A DNA stretch of 64,000 bases from Thiodiazotropha sp040506775 (lineage in GTDB: Bacteria > Pseudomonadota > Gammaproteobacteria > Chromatiales > Chromatiaceae). Location: positions 434,001 to 498,000 of the forward strand of contig JBEVWC010000002.1 in assembly GCA_040506775.1 (NCBI GenBank), given 5' to 3'. The notes under the pieces were generated by a model. It did not search any database. It saw nothing but the letters and a program-made list of their open reading frames with translations, and was not told the origin of the DNA. The position numbers and the translations under genes were made by a program. Position 1 is the stretch's first letter; each line of letters begins with the position of its first letter. Of this stretch, positions 62,400 through 64,000 are shown in pieces.

Positions 62400-64000
62400 A
62401 TGACTGAACCGCGTATCACGATTCCTGGCCCCTGGCAGGACTTTCCTGCGTTTGATCAGACCTCGGTCGGTATGGCTTATCTCGATCGACACGGTCACTG
62501 GTTAGGGGTGAATACCGCCCTGTGCCGGATCCTGCAATCGACCCGTGAAGATCTGATGACGCGCAGGATTCAGGATTTGCTCAAGCCTGATGATGCCGAA
62601 GCGGACCGGTTACATCTTTCCGATCTTACGAGTGGGGTGCTGAAACGATACAACTGTGAAGTTTTTTGCCCGGTTTCGGGTGATGCCGGCATCTGGCTAA
62701 GCCTGTCACTCAACCGGGTCGAAGGCACCAACCTGCCCGATGTTTATTTCTTTGCAGTCATCCAGGACATCAGTCAGATCAAGGCCACAGAACTGGCCTG
62801 CATTGCCAGTGAAAGCGCCATACGTGCACTCCACAGTGCGATGAACGAGGGTCTGGCGTTGCACGAAATTGTCTACGACGAAAGTGGCGAGGCGTCGGAC
62901 TATCGAATCATCCTCGTCAACAAGGCTTACACCCGGATCCTGGGGTTGCAAAAAGCCCAGGTTGAAGGGCATCTGGCCAGTGAAGCCTATGCTGCGACAC
63001 CACCCCCATACCTGGATATCTATAAGGAGGTCGCTACCACGGGCGCAGGCATTCAGTTCGAAACAGAATATTCACCCATGGAGAAGAGCTTTTTCATCTC
63101 AGTCTTTTCACCGGGTAAAAATCAATTTGCAACGGTATTCACCGAAATCACTTCGCGCAAAAAGACAGAGCTTAACCTCAAGCAGGCATTGGCGGATTTA
63201 AATCGGGAACGTGGCTTTCTGAAATCTCTGATTCAGAATCTGCCGGACTTGATCTGGCTGAAAGATACCCAGGGCGTCTATCTTGCCTGCAATCCGGCCT
63301 TTGAAGCGTTCTTCGGCGCCAGCGAATCAGAAATTCTGGGTAAGACGGATTACGACTTCGTGTCCCGTGATGAGGCGGATTTTTTCAGGGCAAATGACCA
63401 GAACGCCCTCTCTAATGACGCCCCGACTGTGAACGAGGAATGGATCACATATGCCAGCGATGGACACCGCGCACTTCTGGAAACCACCAAGACACCAATG
63501 ATGGGTAAAGAGGGTGAAATCCTGGGTGTGCTTGGCATCGGCCATGATATTACCGAAAGAAAACTCGCGGAACAGGCCATACTGGAGAGCAGTCAACGTT
63601 ACGAGGCAGTGCTTTCAAGTACCCGTGACGGGTTCTGGGTCGTGCAGAACGAGGGTTTTCTGATCGAGGTAAATGATGCGTATTGCCGTTACAGCGGCTA
63701 TACCAAGGAAGAACTCATCGGCAAACATGTCACCGAGCTCGATGCCAAAGAGGATCGTGACAAGGCCCATGAACGGATGTTGCAGGTGATCGAGCAAGGC
63801 AGCGCAATATTCGAGACCATGCATGTGCATAAGGACGGAAGCCTGTTTCCGGTCGAGGTTTCAATCAGCCATTCCGGTTTGCAGGGTGGGCAGTTTTTCT
63901 GTTTCTTCCGGGATATCCGTGACCGCAAGGAATCCGAGTTACTGCTCGAGTTGCGCCAGAAACTGGGAGAATTGGTTTACACCGAGTCGCTCCCGACATT
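62400..64000 (+). CDS. Multi-PAS sensory protein (partial, C-terminus outside window)
   Basis: About 533 N-terminal residues are visible from the ATG at 62400. They form four PAS-like segments: 20-130 (VGMAYLDRHGHWLGVNTALC), 140-260, 275-390 (LPDLIWLKDTQGVYLACNPAFEAFF, closing GIGHDITERK) and 400-510 (VLSSTRDGFWVVQNEGFLIEVNDAY, closing FRDIRDRKE). There is no transmembrane helix, so it is cytoplasmic. The output domain lies beyond the window; a GGDEF, EAL or histidine kinase domain is expected from the architecture. Confidence 0.88.
   Translation, partial: MTEPRITIPGPWQDFPAFDQTSVGMAYLDRHGHWLGVNTALCRILQSTREDLMTRRIQDLLKPDDAEADRLHLSDLTSGVLKRYNCEVFCPVSGDAGIWLSLSLNRVEGTNLPDVYFFAVIQDISQIKATELACIASESAIRALHSAMNEGLALHEIVYDESGEASDYRIILVNKAYTRILGLQKAQVEGHLASEAYAATPPPYLDIYKEVATTGAGIQFETEYSPMEKSFFISVFSPGKNQFATVFTEITSRKKTELNLKQALADLNRERGFLKSLIQNLPDLIWLKDTQGVYLACNPAFEAFFGASESEILGKTDYDFVSRDEADFFRANDQNALSNDAPTVNEEWITYASDGHRALLETTKTPMMGKEGEILGVLGIGHDITERKLAEQAILESSQRYEAVLSSTRDGFWVVQNEGFLIEVNDAYCRYSGYTKEELIGKHVTELDAKEDRDKAHERMLQVIEQGSAIFETMHVHKDGSLFPVEVSISHSGLQGGQFFCFFRDIRDRKESELLLELRQKLGELVYTESLPT

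Noticed and set aside
1..64000. CRISPR array, rRNA or tRNA genes
   Set aside because: No regularly spaced direct repeats with unique spacers other than the coding TPR array, and no rRNA or tRNA signatures were seen.

Overview
The window reads as a chromosomal segment of a gammaproteobacterium with a free-living or symbiotic, signalling-rich lifestyle. The evidence is GC-rich backbone genes, GGDEF proteins, a DSF-type quorum-sensing pair, a SulP transporter, TAXI and amino-acid solute-binding proteins, and a Pat-type acetyltransferase next to an acyl-CoA synthetase. A sulfur-oxidising Chromatiales-like lineage would fit, but no marker gene here proves it.

Backbone, left (1-22.0 kb): a cut FIST-domain protein; a phospholipase C/phosphoesterase-family protein converging on a bacterial homologue of deoxyribonuclease II; a co-directional run of a gamma-glutamylcyclotransferase-like protein, an MBL-like protein, a 1694-residue pseudokinase-STAND-GAF-GGDEF protein and a repeat-rich beta-helix-like protein; then a SulP transporter, an outer-membrane barrel, a TetR regulator with two candidate operator copies facing a DUF2852 protein, a periplasmic binding protein with a small exported partner, pyruvate kinase, a DUF502 membrane protein and an orphan TAXI binding protein.

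Accessory island (about 22.1-42.2 kb): composition changes sharply and the region is a mosaic. Part A (22.6-31.1 kb, AT-rich) has a short tyrosine recombinase, a small HTH protein, a Shedu (DUF4263) defence nuclease, a zinc-ribbon microprotein, a run of unknown genes ending in two neighbouring HEPN-like proteins, a small PD-(D/E)XK-like protein and a decayed HEPN gene. Part B (31.3-35.9 kb, GC-rich) is plasmid- or ICE-like: ParB and KfrA without ParA, a divergent tyrosine recombinase across a palindrome-rich control region, and a Xre-RES toxin-antitoxin pair. Part C (36.1-42.2 kb) has a polytopic membrane protein with a cytosolic Rossmann-like tail, an IS256 remnant, a TIR-NB-ARC-TPR protein with nine near-identical TPR units, and truncated genes at the right edge. 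Together this looks like a defence island assembled by several integrations.

Backbone, right (42.2-64 kb): a PAS-GGDEF cyclase and a DUF1330 protein lie downstream of an RpfC-like hybrid kinase, which is divergent from an RpfF-like DSF synthase. This suggests that diffusible fatty-acid signalling is tied to cyclic-di-GMP. Next come a class II aldolase fused to a Dabb domain facing an ArsJ-associated-type GAPDH, a CoA-binding protein, an acyl carrier protein and an acyl-CoA synthetase divergent from a Pat-like acyl-CoA synthetase/GNAT protein, a DUF1566 protein, an Lhr-type helicase and a cut multi-PAS sensor.

The best candidates for something undescribed are the 25.4-28.6 kb gene run with its HEPN pair, the membrane/Rossmann protein at 36.2-37.6 kb, and the TIR-NLR with recently amplified repeats.
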